Shown: one piece after another, positions 1 through 8,119 of the stretch | Layout of the letters: every line of letters starts with the position of its first letter | Position numbering within the stretch: the stretch's first letter is position 1 | NCBI GenBank assembly: GCA_937919945.1 | Contig: CALESY010000106.1 | Coordinates: 1-52,823 of the forward strand | Reading direction: 5' to 3' | Origin: an uncultured Chitinophagaceae bacterium | GTDB lineage: Bacteria > Bacteroidota > Bacteroidia > Chitinophagales > Chitinophagaceae | Length of the DNA stretch: 52,823 nucleotides | Made by a program: the position numbers and the translations under genes | The notes under the pieces: model-generated | Database searches by the model: none | What the model was told of the DNA's origin: nothing | The model's input: the letters and a program-made list of their open reading frames with translations, nothing else

Positions 1-17
1 AACTTTCAAAGGTGAAA

Positions 18-728
18 TCATGCCGTAAATTTATATCCTATCTCCCGAACAGAATGAAAATGCTTGGGGTTGCGGCTGTCTTCTTCAAAGTATTTGCGGA
101 AGTTGAGGATGAAGTTATCTATCGTACGGGTAGTTGGGTATACATTATAGCCCCACACCACCTGCAAAATATGCTCTCGGGATACTACCTGCCCCTCATG
201 CTCTATAAGCAATTTCAGCAGTGCAGCCTCTTTTTTACTTAATTCCTGCGGTTTTTGGTTAACATCTACACATTCATGTGCTGCAAAATCAATTTTACAC
301 CCATCAAACTCATAAATATCGGCTATAGACTGAGGTGCTTTTATCTTTTTATCCTTTACTATCAGCTTTTCTACCCTTAACAGTAGCTCTTCCAGGTTAA
401 AGGGCTTAGTCATGTAGTCATCCCCACCCTTTTTCAGCCCCTCTACCCTGTCTGCACCCGTATTTCTGGCAGAAAGGAACATGATAGGCACATCATTGTG
501 TTGCATCCTGATGGTTTCGCAAACAGTAATACCATCCATGTCGGGTAGCATTATGTCTAGTATTATCAGGTCGAAATGCTCATTTTTTACCATTTTTATT
601 ACGGAAGGGCCATTGTCGGCAGTTGTTACTTCATATCCTTCCAGTTCCAGGTTAAGCTTCAGTGCGTCCCGGAGGCTTTCTTCATCTTCTACTACCAACA
701 GGGAGGCTTTGGTTTCTCTATGTGTCAT
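18..728 (-). CDS. OmpR/PhoB-family response regulator
   Basis: A 236-residue two-component response regulator. The N-terminal receiver domain (about residues 8-125) has the acidic pocket VVEDEES, the phospho-acceptor Asp58 in LDIMLPDMDG and the conserved Lys in YMTKPF. The C-terminal half is a winged-helix DNA-binding domain with KKEAALLKLLIEHEG and VREIGYKF, typical of the OmpR/PhoB family. The ATG at 728 is the only reasonable start and leaves a full receiver domain. Its stop lies 17 bases inside the window edge, so a partner histidine kinase could lie just outside; none is seen here. Three TTGTCAT hexamer/heptamer sites lie 30-90 bases upstream, suggesting autoregulation. The signal sensed cannot be told from the sequence. 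Family assignment is certain, specific role unknown. Confidence 0.93.
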   Translation of the reverse strand: MTHRETKASLLVVEDEESLRDALKLNLELEGYEVTTADNGPSVIKMVKNEHFDLIILDIMLPDMDGITVCETIRMQHNDVPIMFLSARNTGADRVEGLKKGGDDYMTKPFNLEELLLRVEKLIVKDKKIKAPQSIADIYEFDGCKIDFAAHECVDVNQKPQELSKKEAALLKLLIEHEGQVVSREHILQVVWGYNVYPTTRTIDNFILNFRKYFEEDSRNPKHFHSVREIGYKFTA

Positions 729-759
729 AATTGGTCTGTTTTTCTTGATATAAAAATAA

Positions 760-814
760 TGACAATTAATAGCTCATGACAATAGTAGGCCGAGATATGG
801 TAATTGCATGACAA
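760..814 (-). promoter_or_regulatory. Three TTGTCA sites upstream of the response regulator
   Basis: TGACAA occurs on the plus strand at 760-765, 777-782 and 809-814, reading TTGTCA in the direction of the response-regulator gene. All three share one orientation and extend to TTGTCAT. The same hexamer is clustered upstream of the act operon (14361-14390). They look like binding sites of a regulator, perhaps the adjacent OmpR-type protein; that assignment is inference. Confidence 0.4.
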
Positions 815-828
815 AAGGAATTTCTTCT

Positions 829-858
829 TTGGGTGCTCATAAAAAATGTTTACCTTTG
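829..858 (+). promoter_or_regulatory. Bacteroidota-type promoter of tRNA-Leu
   Basis: A -33 TTG at 829-831 (TTTG at 828-831) and a -7 element TACCTTTG at 851-858, separated by 19 bases, match the Bacteroidota consensus TTTG / TAnnTTTG. The mature tRNA begins 12 bases after the -7 element, which is the expected place for a transcription start with a very short leader. Confidence 0.75.
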
Positions 859-869
859 CCACCCGTTTT

Positions 870-951
870 GCGGGTGTGGTGAAATTGGCAGACACGCTAG
901 ACTTAGGATCTAGTGCCGCGAGGCTTGGGGGTTCGAGTCCCTCCACCCGCA
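870..951 (+). tRNA. tRNA-Leu (anticodon UAG)
   Basis: An 82-base tRNA. The acceptor arms GCGGGTG (870-876) and CACCCGC (944-950) pair perfectly, followed by discriminator A951. The anticodon stem CTAGA (897-901) pairs with TCTAG (909-913) around a 7-base loop holding TAG at 904-906. A D-arm (GGTGAAATTGGCAGACAC region), a long variable arm of class II type and the T-loop GTTCGAGTCC are all present, as expected for leucine tRNAs. The 3' CCA is not encoded (the genome reads ACTA), so it must be added by the nucleotidyltransferase. Confidence 0.97.
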
Positions 952-967
952 CTAAAAAACAAGAACA

Positions 968-995
968 AGCCGGTACCCATGTATCGGCTTTTTTT
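968..995 (+). terminator. Rho-independent terminator after tRNA-Leu
   Basis: AGCCG...CGGCT hairpin (968-989) followed directly by a run of seven T residues to 995. It lies between the tRNA and trigger factor. No clear second promoter is seen between it and the trigger-factor ATG at 1025. Confidence 0.75.
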
Positions 996-1024
996 AAAAC
1001 CATTAAAAAACTAAGTAGAAGATT

Positions 1025-2404
1025 ATGGCTACGGTAACGCGCGAAAACATCGGCACGCTGCATGATAAGATAATTGTAAAATTGGGTAAAGACGACTATA
1101 TGCCGTCTTTCGAGAAATCGCTGAAACAATATGCTAAAACGGCCAACGTGCCGGGCTTCCGCAAAGGCAATGTACCAGCGGGCATGGTAAAAAAAATGTA
1201 TGGTCAGTCTATCTTCAGCGACGAAGTATTGCGTGCTGCGGGTACTAAGTTGGAGGAATACCTACAAAACGAAAAGCTGGCCATTTTTGCGCAACCAATG
1301 GTAATGCCGAACGAGCAACCCATGAAGCTGGATATGAATAGCCCGGCAGATGTAGATTTTGCTTTTGAAATAGGTGTAAAGCCTGATTTTGAAATAACAC
1401 CCATCAAAAAGAAAGCTGCATTAACTAAATATAAGATTGCTGTTTCTGACAAGATGGTAGAAGATGAGATAGAGCGCATCACTAAACGCTATGGCAATGC
1501 AGAAACTCAACCTGAAGTAGCTACCAAAGATGACATTATCTATTCTAAATACGAATTGTGCGATGCTGATGGCAATGTACTGCCCGAATCGCAAATGGTA
1601 GAAGATACGGTACTGCTTGAAAAACTGCCTGCAAAGCTGCAACAGATGTTGATGGGCAAAAAGAATGAAGAATCTTTTGTAATACGCCCTGCAGATATTT
1701 GTACAGAAGAAGAGCTGGCAGGTTTCATGAAAGACCCATTGAAACAGGGTGTGGAAGCTGCTAACAATTTCTACAAATTCACGCTAACACGCGTTGCTAA
1801 ACTGATACCACGCGAACTGAACGAAGAACTGTTTGCACAGATATTCCCTAACGACGAAGTAAAAGACGTAGCTGCTTTCAAAGAAAAACTACGTGCCGAG
1901 TTGGGCAAAGAATATGACCGCGTAAGCCGTGAACGCCTGCATAACGAAATATACGAGCTGTTAGTACACCAAACACATTTTGAACTGCCAGTACCTTTCT
2001 TGAAGCGTTGGCTGAAAGAAGGTGGTGAAAAACCAAAGAGTGCAGCAGAAGTAGAAAACGAATTTGGCGGTTTTGATCACCAATTGCGTTGGACATTAGT
2101 ATCTGACAAACTAATAGCAGAGAACGGTATTTCTGTAAGCATAGAAGAAGTAAAAGAACACATCAAAGCACAGGTATTGGGCTACTTTGGTATGGGTGCA
2201 GATGGCGATGCTCCTTGGTTGGAAAGCTATATGCAAAAAGTATTGAAAGACAACAAAACGATGGACGAAACATACCGCCGGCTGTTGTTCGACAAACTGT
2301 TCCTCTTCCTCGAAACACAGTTTGATGTAACGGAAAAAGAAATAGCAGAAGAAGAGTTCTTTAAGCTGCCTGATGCACACGCTGCGCATCACCACCATCA
2401 TTAA
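1025..2404 (+). CDS. tig: Trigger factor, ribosome-associated chaperone
   Basis: Trigger factor (459 residues) binds at the ribosome tunnel exit and shields nascent chains. The N-terminal ribosome-binding domain shows the signature GFRKGNVPAGMVKKMYG near residues 45-60, matching the GFRxGxxP loop that contacts the large ribosomal subunit. The middle region (about 155-245) occupies the position of the PPIase domain but is divergent, as is common in Bacteroidota. The C-terminal part is the helical chaperone domain. The protein ends in a natural histidine tail (HAAHHHHH), which should not be taken for a cloning tag. The ATG at 1025 is 30 bases after the tRNA terminator, and a strong terminator follows the gene. 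No clear promoter of its own is visible, so read-through from the tRNA-Leu promoter is possible. Confidence 0.93.
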   Translation: MATVTRENIGTLHDKIIVKLGKDDYMPSFEKSLKQYAKTANVPGFRKGNVPAGMVKKMYGQSIFSDEVLRAAGTKLEEYLQNEKLAIFAQPMVMPNEQPMKLDMNSPADVDFAFEIGVKPDFEITPIKKKAALTKYKIAVSDKMVEDEIERITKRYGNAETQPEVATKDDIIYSKYELCDADGNVLPESQMVEDTVLLEKLPAKLQQMLMGKKNEESFVIRPADICTEEELAGFMKDPLKQGVEAANNFYKFTLTRVAKLIPRELNEELFAQIFPNDEVKDVAAFKEKLRAELGKEYDRVSRERLHNEIYELLVHQTHFELPVPFLKRWLKEGGEKPKSAAEVENEFGGFDHQLRWTLVSDKLIAENGISVSIEEVKEHIKAQVLGYFGMGADGDAPWLESYMQKVLKDNKTMDETYRRLLFDKLFLFLETQFDVTEKEIAEEEFFKLPDAHAAHHHHH

Positions 2405-2428
2405 TAGTAAATAGCTAAAAATACTGAA

Positions 2429-2458
2429 AGCCGTTGGTGGATTACCAACGGCTTTTTT
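2429..2458 (+). terminator. Rho-independent terminator of tig
   Basis: A perfect 10-bp stem, AGCCGTTGGT (2429-2438) with ACCAACGGCT (2444-2453), a 5-base loop, and T residues at 2453-2458. It lies 24 bases after the trigger-factor stop codon. Confidence 0.9.
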
Positions 2459-2476
2459 ATGTCTTCAGATAAGCCA

Positions 2477-2510
2477 CAAAAAAATCCCGCTTAGTTACTA
2501 AGCGGGATTT
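2477..2510 (-). terminator. Terminator of the act-cox respiratory operon
   Basis: A 14-bp inverted repeat, AAATCCCGCTTAGT (2482-2495) and its complement (2497-2510), preceded on the plus strand by A residues that become the U-tract in minus-strand RNA. It closes the operon just after cox1 and faces the tig terminator. Confidence 0.9.
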
Positions 2511-2533
2511 GTATTATATAATCTTATGTGTTT

Positions 2534-4351
2534 TTAGTGTGCTTCTTCACCAGGTTTTAACGGTGTTGTTTGCGGGATGAAATCGTTACCGTTACCATCA
2601 TCTTTGTAGTCATATGGCCAACGATATACTTCAGGAATATCACCTTCCCAGTTACCGTGTCCCGGATTAATAGGTGTAGTCCATTCCAATGTTGGTGAAC
2701 CCCATGGGTTTTTAACGGTTACTTTACGGCCACGGAATATACTTACAAAGAAATTTACCACAAATATCAGCTGTGCGAAGAATACTAAGATTGCAGCGAT
2801 GCTGATAAAGCTATTCAGGCTTTCGAAATTTTTGAAAGACTCCCATGCGCTGTAGTCATAATAACGGCGTGGCATACCAGCAATACCTTCGTAGTGCATA
2901 GGCCAGAAGATGAGATAAGCACCTGCTAGGGTTATAAAGAAGTGGATATAACCCAATGTATTATTCATGAAGCGGCCAAACATCTTAGGGAACCAGTGAT
3001 AGATACCGGCGAACATACCAAAGAAGGCAGATACACCCATTACTATGTGGAAGTGAGCTACCACGAAATAGGTATCGTGCAGGTGAATATCCAATGCTGA
3101 GTTACCAAGGAACAAACCTGTAAGACCACCTGATATGAACAGTGATACGAAACCGATGGCAAACATCATAGGTACTGTAAAGCGGATGTTACCTTTCCAC
3201 ATCGTCGTCAACCAGTTGAACACTTTAACAGCAGATGGTACGGCAATCAACAATGTCAACAATACGAATATAGAACCGAGGAACGGACTCATACCCGTAA
3301 CGAACATGTGGTGCGCCCATACTACGAATGCCAGCACAGTAATACCAATCAGTGATATAATCATAGCTGTATAACCGAAGATTGGCTTACGGCTGTGGTT
3401 AGATAATACTTCTGAAGCCATGCCCATACCAGGCAGCATAATGATATATACCTCAGGGTGGCCAAGGAACCAGAACAAGTGTTGGTAGAGGATAGCAGAA
3501 CCACCAATGTGCGACAATGCTTTACCACCAATAAATATCTCTGACAGGTAGAAGCTGGTACCGAAGTTGCGGTCGAATATCAGCAGTACAAAACCTGAGA
3601 ACAATACAGGGAAAGAAAGTACACCCAGTACAGCCGTGAAGAACAATGCCCATATAGTTAAAGGCATACGTGTCATGGTCATACCTTTGGTACGCATGTT
3701 AAGGATAGTAGAAATATAGTTAAGGCCACCCAATAGCGATGACACAACGAACAGTGCCATACTTATCAACCATAAGTCCATACCTAAGCCGGAACCCATA
3801 GATGCTTCTTTTAGTGCGCTTAATGGCGGATACGTAGTCCAACCACCTGATGCAGGACCTGTTTGTATAAACAGAGATACAAACATAAATACACTTGATA
3901 TAAAGAAGAACCAATAAGACAACATGTTCATAAATGGCGAAGCCATATCGCGTGCACCTATTTGCAGAGGAATGAGCAGGTTAGCGAATGTTCCGCTCAA
4001 GCCTGCAGTCAACACGAAGAATACCAATATAGTACCGTGCATCGTTACCAATGCATAATAAAACTCCGGATTCAGCTTACCGCCTTTTGCCCACTCTCCC
4101 AGAAACTTCTCCATAATAGGGAATGTTTCATTGGGGAAACCAAGCTGTAAACGGAAGAAAACAGACATCAACGCACCGATGATAGCCCATATGATACCGG
4201 TAATCAGAAATTGCTTACCGATAACTTTATGGTCTTGGCTGAAGATATACTTCGTAATGAAGTGCTGTTCATGGTGTTCGTGGCCATGATGTCCTCCATG
4301 CGCATCGTGTGTGTGCGCTACATTAGTTCCTTGAATGATAACGTCGCTCAT
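2534..4351 (-). CDS. ctaD: Cytochrome c oxidase subunit I (A1-type aa3)
   Basis: Catalytic heme-copper subunit that reduces oxygen at a heme a3-CuB centre and pumps protons across the inner membrane. About twelve membrane segments are visible. Key motifs are GHPEVYIIMLPG (the Glu of the D-channel and the CuB His/Tyr pair, marking the A1 subfamily), WAHHMF (CuB His pair) and HDTYFVVAHFHIVMG (heme ligands). The frame opens at a GTG (4360), but the ATG at 4351, giving MSDVII, is the more likely start (605 residues). The N-terminus is unusual in carrying nine His within residues 13-30. It is the last gene of the act-cox operon, 42 bases after cox2. No subunit III or IV gene follows; these must be elsewhere. 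Confidence 0.96.
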   Translation of the reverse strand: MSDVIIQGTNVAHTHDAHGGHHGHEHHEQHFITKYIFSQDHKVIGKQFLITGIIWAIIGALMSVFFRLQLGFPNETFPIMEKFLGEWAKGGKLNPEFYYALVTMHGTILVFFVLTAGLSGTFANLLIPLQIGARDMASPFMNMLSYWFFFISSVFMFVSLFIQTGPASGGWTTYPPLSALKEASMGSGLGMDLWLISMALFVVSSLLGGLNYISTILNMRTKGMTMTRMPLTIWALFFTAVLGVLSFPVLFSGFVLLIFDRNFGTSFYLSEIFIGGKALSHIGGSAILYQHLFWFLGHPEVYIIMLPGMGMASEVLSNHSRKPIFGYTAMIISLIGITVLAFVVWAHHMFVTGMSPFLGSIFVLLTLLIAVPSAVKVFNWLTTMWKGNIRFTVPMMFAIGFVSLFISGGLTGLFLGNSALDIHLHDTYFVVAHFHIVMGVSAFFGMFAGIYHWFPKMFGRFMNNTLGYIHFFITLAGAYLIFWPMHYEGIAGMPRRYYDYSAWESFKNFESLNSFISIAAILVFFAQLIFVVNFFVSIFRGRKVTVKNPWGSPTLEWTTPINPGHGNWEGDIPEVYRWPYDYKDDGNGNDFIPQTTPLKPGEEAH

Positions 4352-4393
4352 TTTTTGCACTTTTTGTTGTTCTGTATTCAGATAACAGAACGA

Positions 4394-5440
4394 TTACTTC
4401 ATCGTTATTGCTTTAACACTATCAGTTGTTGGTTGTGCTGCTGCAGTACTGTCGGCAGCAGGTGCAGGGTTGGCAGATGCGTAATACGTCTGCTGCTTAG
4501 CCATCCATGCATCATACTCTTCCTGTGTTTCTACTATCACAGTTCCACGCATAGAATAGTGTCCCTTACCGCACATTTGGTCACAAGATATTTCGTATAC
4601 AAAATCTTTGTTACCCGTAATTTCTTTCATTTTTGCTGTAGTGATGGTTGGTGTAAACCACATAGTTGTTACTATACCAGGTACAGCATCCATCTTCATA
4701 CGGAAGTGTGGTAAACCTACGTCGTGAATTACGTCTCTTGAACCTATCAGCAGGCTAACGGGCTTATTCACCACCAGGTGCAATTCACCGTTTTGTGCTA
4801 TGATATCGTCCATATTATCCTTATCACTCCAGTCAAGACCCAATACGTTATTCGCATCGTTAATCTTTCTGAAATCGCGCTTACCCATCACAGCATCTTT
4901 ACCAGGATAACGAACAATCCAGTTAAATTGTTTACCTACTACTTCTACTACCATTGCTTCTTTAGGTGCAGCAGATGTCATGTGTATCCAGTTGCGAAGT
5001 CCTATAGTAACCAATACAGCCATTGCTATAGCTGGTATGGTAGTCCAGACAAGTTCCAGTTTGTTATTGTGCGGATAGAAAAATGCTGTACGCTTTTCTG
5101 TTGATTGGTAGCGGTAAGCAAACCAAAACAAGGCTGTTTGAGTAATAAAGAATACAATACCTGTAACGACTAATGTTACCAAGAACATTTTGTCATATTC
5201 CACACCATGTTCTGATGCAGATATAGGCAGCATCCTGTCTATCAATGCCTGATGGCACATCCATATGCCATACAACCCAAGGAAGAAGAAGGCTACGAGC
5301 AACCATGCCATGGTACGGTTCACTCTTGCATTTATCTTTCCTTCGCCACGCAATATGGTAGCATACTCACTTGCTTTTGCTATCTGGTATATGATAACAA
5401 ATACCAGCATCATTAGTATTATCGCTAAAAGTCCCGACAT
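4394..5440 (-). CDS. ctaC: Cytochrome c oxidase subunit II (CuA subunit)
   Basis: CuA-bearing subunit (348 residues) that accepts electrons and hands them to subunit I. There is an N-terminal membrane segment (residues 1-20), two further membrane helices near residues 40-60 and 90-115, then the periplasmic cupredoxin domain. CuA ligands are seen in HDVGLPHFRMKMD and in CDQMCGKGHYSM (two Cys, His, Met). The usual Glu between the cysteines is Gln; this residue normally contributes only a backbone ligand. An Ala/Pro/Thr-rich tail follows the cupredoxin fold and no CXXCH motif is present, so this is an aa3 rather than a caa3 enzyme. It needs an external heme donor, most simply the ACIII cytochromes encoded immediately upstream. 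Confidence 0.95.
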   Translation of the reverse strand: MSGLLAIILMMLVFVIIYQIAKASEYATILRGEGKINARVNRTMAWLLVAFFFLGLYGIWMCHQALIDRMLPISASEHGVEYDKMFLVTLVVTGIVFFITQTALFWFAYRYQSTEKRTAFFYPHNNKLELVWTTIPAIAMAVLVTIGLRNWIHMTSAAPKEAMVVEVVGKQFNWIVRYPGKDAVMGKRDFRKINDANNVLGLDWSDKDNMDDIIAQNGELHLVVNKPVSLLIGSRDVIHDVGLPHFRMKMDAVPGIVTTMWFTPTITTAKMKEITGNKDFVYEISCDQMCGKGHYSMRGTVIVETQEEYDAWMAKQQTYYASANPAPAADSTAAAQPTTDSVKAITMK

Positions 5441-5504
5441 GGTCAGTAATTCTTGTATTTACTTAAAATAGTTATACTGTGTTCGTTATTCTTTGTTTCT
5501 ATTA

Positions 5505-6719
5505 TTAGCTCTGGTGCAGCATCGCTTCTTTCAGCAACGGGTGATTGCCCGGCACCAGCGATGATTTTGTCAGCGTGTTTGATACAACAAATATCAACAA
5601 GCCAGCAAAGCCCATAAATATGCCCAACTCATACCAGCCAAGGTGCCAATGTTTGCCCAGAGGACCTGGCATTGTCATGATGTAAAAATCTAACCAGTGA
5701 CCGAATATGATAACCATTGCCATGAATGTTACCGTAAAATAGTTACGCTTGCTAGGACGCGCCATCAATATCAGTATCGGCATTATGAAGTTGATGATGA
5801 ATACAGAGTACCATATCAGGCTGTATGGTCCGTGCTGACGCATTTTGAAATAAGTAGTTTCTTCTGGTATGTTACTATACCATATCAGCATGTATTGTGC
5901 AAACCAAACATATGTCCAGAACACGCTAAATGCGAACATGAATTTACCTAAATCGTGTATGTGCTCTTTAGTAACCAATTCCAGATTACCGTTGTTTTTC
6001 AGGAATACAACAAATAGTAGGATAACCGACATGCCACTTACAAATGCACTGGCAAATGTGTACCAACTGAACATGGTAGAATACCAGTGTGCGTCAATAC
6101 TCATAATCCACAACCAAGGTGTAGTGCTCATTTGTGTAAGCGCATATACCAACAGGAAACCTGCAGACCATTTGAACATTGTCCAGTATACTTTCGTACT
6201 GTTTTTAGGAGCATTTTCCTGTGCCAAAGAAAGAGCACGGAATTTACGACCGAAGAAAGACCACAATGCGATAGTTACAATGGTAAAGCCAATGAACATT
6301 TCTTTGTTCAGGAATGCAGATTTGCCTTCCAGTATTTTATCGCCATCAGGCTTTACCCAGTGGTAGATGGTATTATGACCATCAACACTGAAACCTGTTG
6401 CGATGAAAATGAGGATTGCACCTGCTATCAGCCCGAAAATCCAAACATTAGCACCGATAGCTTCAGGTACTCTTTTATAAGCTACTATCCAGCCACCTTG
6501 TGCAAGTGATGCTGCAGCTTGTATAAATACACTGGCAACACTCAGCAACAGGAAGAATACGCTGTTTTGCAGCAGTACAAGCCAAAAGCGGGTTTTATCG
6601 TGGTGGTCATGTCCGCCCAGCATTGTTACACCGCCCAGTATCAGTACCAGTACACCTACTGCTATTAAAGCAAGGCTGGTATTCCTCAATCGTGCCGGTA
6701 TCTCAAAACGTTCTGTCAT
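5505..6719 (-). CDS. actF: Alternative complex III, membrane subunit ActF
   Basis: Polytopic inner-membrane subunit of ACIII (404 residues, about ten membrane helices), related to NrfD/ActC. It sits in the canonical actA-B-C-D-E-F order and is directly followed by cox2. Features are an N-terminal helix at residues 15-34, a histidine-rich turn (GGHDHHDK, residues 35-42), and conserved runs such as WLWIMSIDAHWYSTMFSW and AQYMLIWYSNIPEE that mark this family. In the known ACIII structures ActF and ActC form the membrane scaffold and contact the partner oxidase. A quinone site is normally assigned to ActC rather than ActF. Confidence 0.92.
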   Translation of the reverse strand: MTERFEIPARLRNTSLALIAVGVLVLILGGVTMLGGHDHHDKTRFWLVLLQNSVFFLLLSVASVFIQAAASLAQGGWIVAYKRVPEAIGANVWIFGLIAGAILIFIATGFSVDGHNTIYHWVKPDGDKILEGKSAFLNKEMFIGFTIVTIALWSFFGRKFRALSLAQENAPKNSTKVYWTMFKWSAGFLLVYALTQMSTTPWLWIMSIDAHWYSTMFSWYTFASAFVSGMSVILLFVVFLKNNGNLELVTKEHIHDLGKFMFAFSVFWTYVWFAQYMLIWYSNIPEETTYFKMRQHGPYSLIWYSVFIINFIMPILILMARPSKRNYFTVTFMAMVIIFGHWLDFYIMTMPGPLGKHWHLGWYELGIFMGFAGLLIFVVSNTLTKSSLVPGNHPLLKEAMLHQS

Positions 6720-6766
6720 TGTAATATTATATTAGAAGTACGTTTACTTTTTTCTGTGTTTTCTTA

Positions 6767-7423
6767 TTAGTGTTTTGCAGTTTCAGTGCTTGCTACTGTC
6801 TTTGCAGTATCGGCAACTGGTGCAGTAGTTGTTGCGCCAAAAGTAAATGCATCGCCGCCATTAGCTGCCTGCACTTGTTTTATGTAAGCTATCACCATCC
6901 AACGTTGTTTTATATCCAGCTGGCTGGCATAAGCACCCATGGCATTTTTACCATATTTAATGGCAGCATACATAGTACCTGCAGGCATACGCAAATACTT
7001 GGCATCTTTCAGATTAGCAGGCATTGCTGCAAACTTTCCGCTTACATACAATGGCCCCTGACCGTCAAGATTTGCACCATGGCATATACCGCAGTAGATG
7101 TTGAACAAACGTTTACCTTCAGACAGTTCGGCTTCATTGAAGCGCATACTGGTAGTAAATGTTTTGTAGCCGTTTGTATCACCTTCTACCATGTGGTCAG
7201 GCAATTCATGGCCCATCGCTACCGTACCGGCTATTGGCTTACGGCTTGTTTGTCCGTCAGCAAAGTTGGGGTTGGCAGTGTACGCATCATAAGCACGAGA
7301 GTAGGTCATGTCCGGAGCGTAGATTTTACCGGGGTTACGATGCTTGCTACCATTTTCGGTACAAGACACCAGTCCCAACCCCGCCATCAGGCTCGCTACT
7401 ACTATGCTTTTGGTTTTGTTCAT
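6767..7423 (-). CDS. actE: Alternative complex III, monoheme cytochrome c lipoprotein ActE
   Basis: A 218-residue lipoprotein cytochrome. The signal peptide ends in lipobox LVSC with Cys21 the likely lipidated residue. One heme-binding site CGICH is at residues 111-115 and a probable Met axial ligand lies downstream in the MPAGTMYAAI region. An Ala/Thr-rich tail follows the cytochrome domain. In ACIII this subunit sits at the periplasmic face and takes part in electron exit towards cytochrome oxidase. A TTCAAAA-type repeat lies just upstream of the ATG (7425-7461). Confidence 0.93.
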   Translation of the reverse strand: MNKTKSIVVASLMAGLGLVSCTENGSKHRNPGKIYAPDMTYSRAYDAYTANPNFADGQTSRKPIAGTVAMGHELPDHMVEGDTNGYKTFTTSMRFNEAELSEGKRLFNIYCGICHGANLDGQGPLYVSGKFAAMPANLKDAKYLRMPAGTMYAAIKYGKNAMGAYASQLDIKQRWMVIAYIKQVQAANGGDAFTFGATTTAPVADTAKTVASTETAKH

Positions 7424-7424
7424 A

Positions 7425-7461
7425 AATATTTAAAAATTCAAAAGTCAACATTCAAAAAACC
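7425..7461. repeat. Start-proximal TTCAAAA repeat, copy 1
   Basis: AT-rich spacer between actD and actE containing ATTCAAAAGTCAACATTCAAAAAAC. It closely resembles the spacer between actC and actD (8064-8105) and the one upstream of uvrB (33353-33385). In all three the element ends within about 20 bases of a minus-strand start codon. Confidence 0.6.
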
Positions 7462-7489
7462 ATATTCCTCAACTCACCATCCACCTAAA

Positions 7490-8062
7490 CTACGCCAATT
7501 CGTAAGGTTCTTTTTTATCCCAACGGCCAAACCACCATTCTGATTCCGCAACCTGTACCGATGTTTCAACTGCGCCAGTTGATTTCAGGAAGTTAATAAC
7601 TTCTGCTTCGTTTGTATGGTCGTTTATTTCTAATGCTACTACAAACAAATCGTCTGTCTGGCGTGGATGGAAAACGTGTTTCTTAACGCCTGGCATTATC
7701 TGGTTCAGGTAGCAAAATGTAAGTACCATACCTACAGCTGCAAACAATACCGTCAACTCGAAAGTGATGGGTATAAACGCCGGTAAAGACCAGTGTGGTT
7801 TACCACCAAAGTTGATTGGCCAATCGCTGCAGAATATCCATGACATGAAACCTACCGCAGTGCTGGTACCTGTAATACCATATATGAAACCTGCTACGTG
7901 AAGATCTGTCTCTTTCAATCCCAATGCACCATCAAGACCGTGAACCGGAAAAGGCGTGTACACGTCATGCAGTTTATAACCACTGTTGCGTACTTTCTTC
8001 ACCGCCGGAAACAGCACTTCCTCATCATCATAACAAGCAACTGCAAATTTCTTTATAGCCAT
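7490..8062 (-). CDS. actD: Alternative complex III, subunit ActD (DUF3341)
   Basis: A 190-residue membrane subunit of the DUF3341 family. The soluble N-terminal part has the family pattern (FPAVKKVRNSGYKLHDVYTPFPVHGLD, residues about 18-45), followed by two membrane helices (about 58-80 and 95-120), then a cytoplasmic tail ending in EWWFGRWDKKEPYELA. ActD is a small structural subunit of ACIII with no cofactor. It sits between actC and actE, separated from each by a TTCAAAA-repeat spacer. Confidence 0.92.
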   Translation of the reverse strand: MAIKKFAVACYDDEEVLFPAVKKVRNSGYKLHDVYTPFPVHGLDGALGLKETDLHVAGFIYGITGTSTAVGFMSWIFCSDWPINFGGKPHWSLPAFIPITFELTVLFAAVGMVLTFCYLNQIMPGVKKHVFHPRQTDDLFVVALEINDHTNEAEVINFLKSTGAVETSVQVAESEWWFGRWDKKEPYELA

Positions 8063-8063
8063 T

Positions 8064-8105
8064 TTAAATATTAATTCAAAAGTTAAAAGTCAAAATTCAA
8101 AAACT
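8064..8105. repeat. Start-proximal TTCAAAA repeat, copy 2
   Basis: Spacer between the actC stop and the actD start, with AATTCAAAAGTTAAAAGTC followed by AAAATTCAAAAACT. It shares its core with copies at 7425-7461 and 33353-33385. Confidence 0.65.
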
Positions 8106-8119
8106 ATTGCCCAATCATT

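Noticed and set aside
846..1037. A 63-codon open frame across tRNA-Leu
   Set aside because: It runs through the tRNA and its terminator; the RNA gene explains the sequence.
2380..2404. Histidine run at the end of trigger factor, looking like an engineered tag
   Set aside because: It is in the natural context of a longer His/Ala tail with normal flanking sequence and terminator; no vector sequence is present.
4352..4360. GTG start for cox1 three codons upstream
   Set aside because: The ATG at 4351 gives a start compatible with other Cox1 proteins and no Shine-Dalgarno supports the GTG.
6770..7543. A 257-codon plus-strand open frame opposite actE/actD
   Set aside because: It is Cys/His/Tyr-rich and resembles no protein family. 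It lies fully antisense to clear act genes, whose frames have the expected domains.
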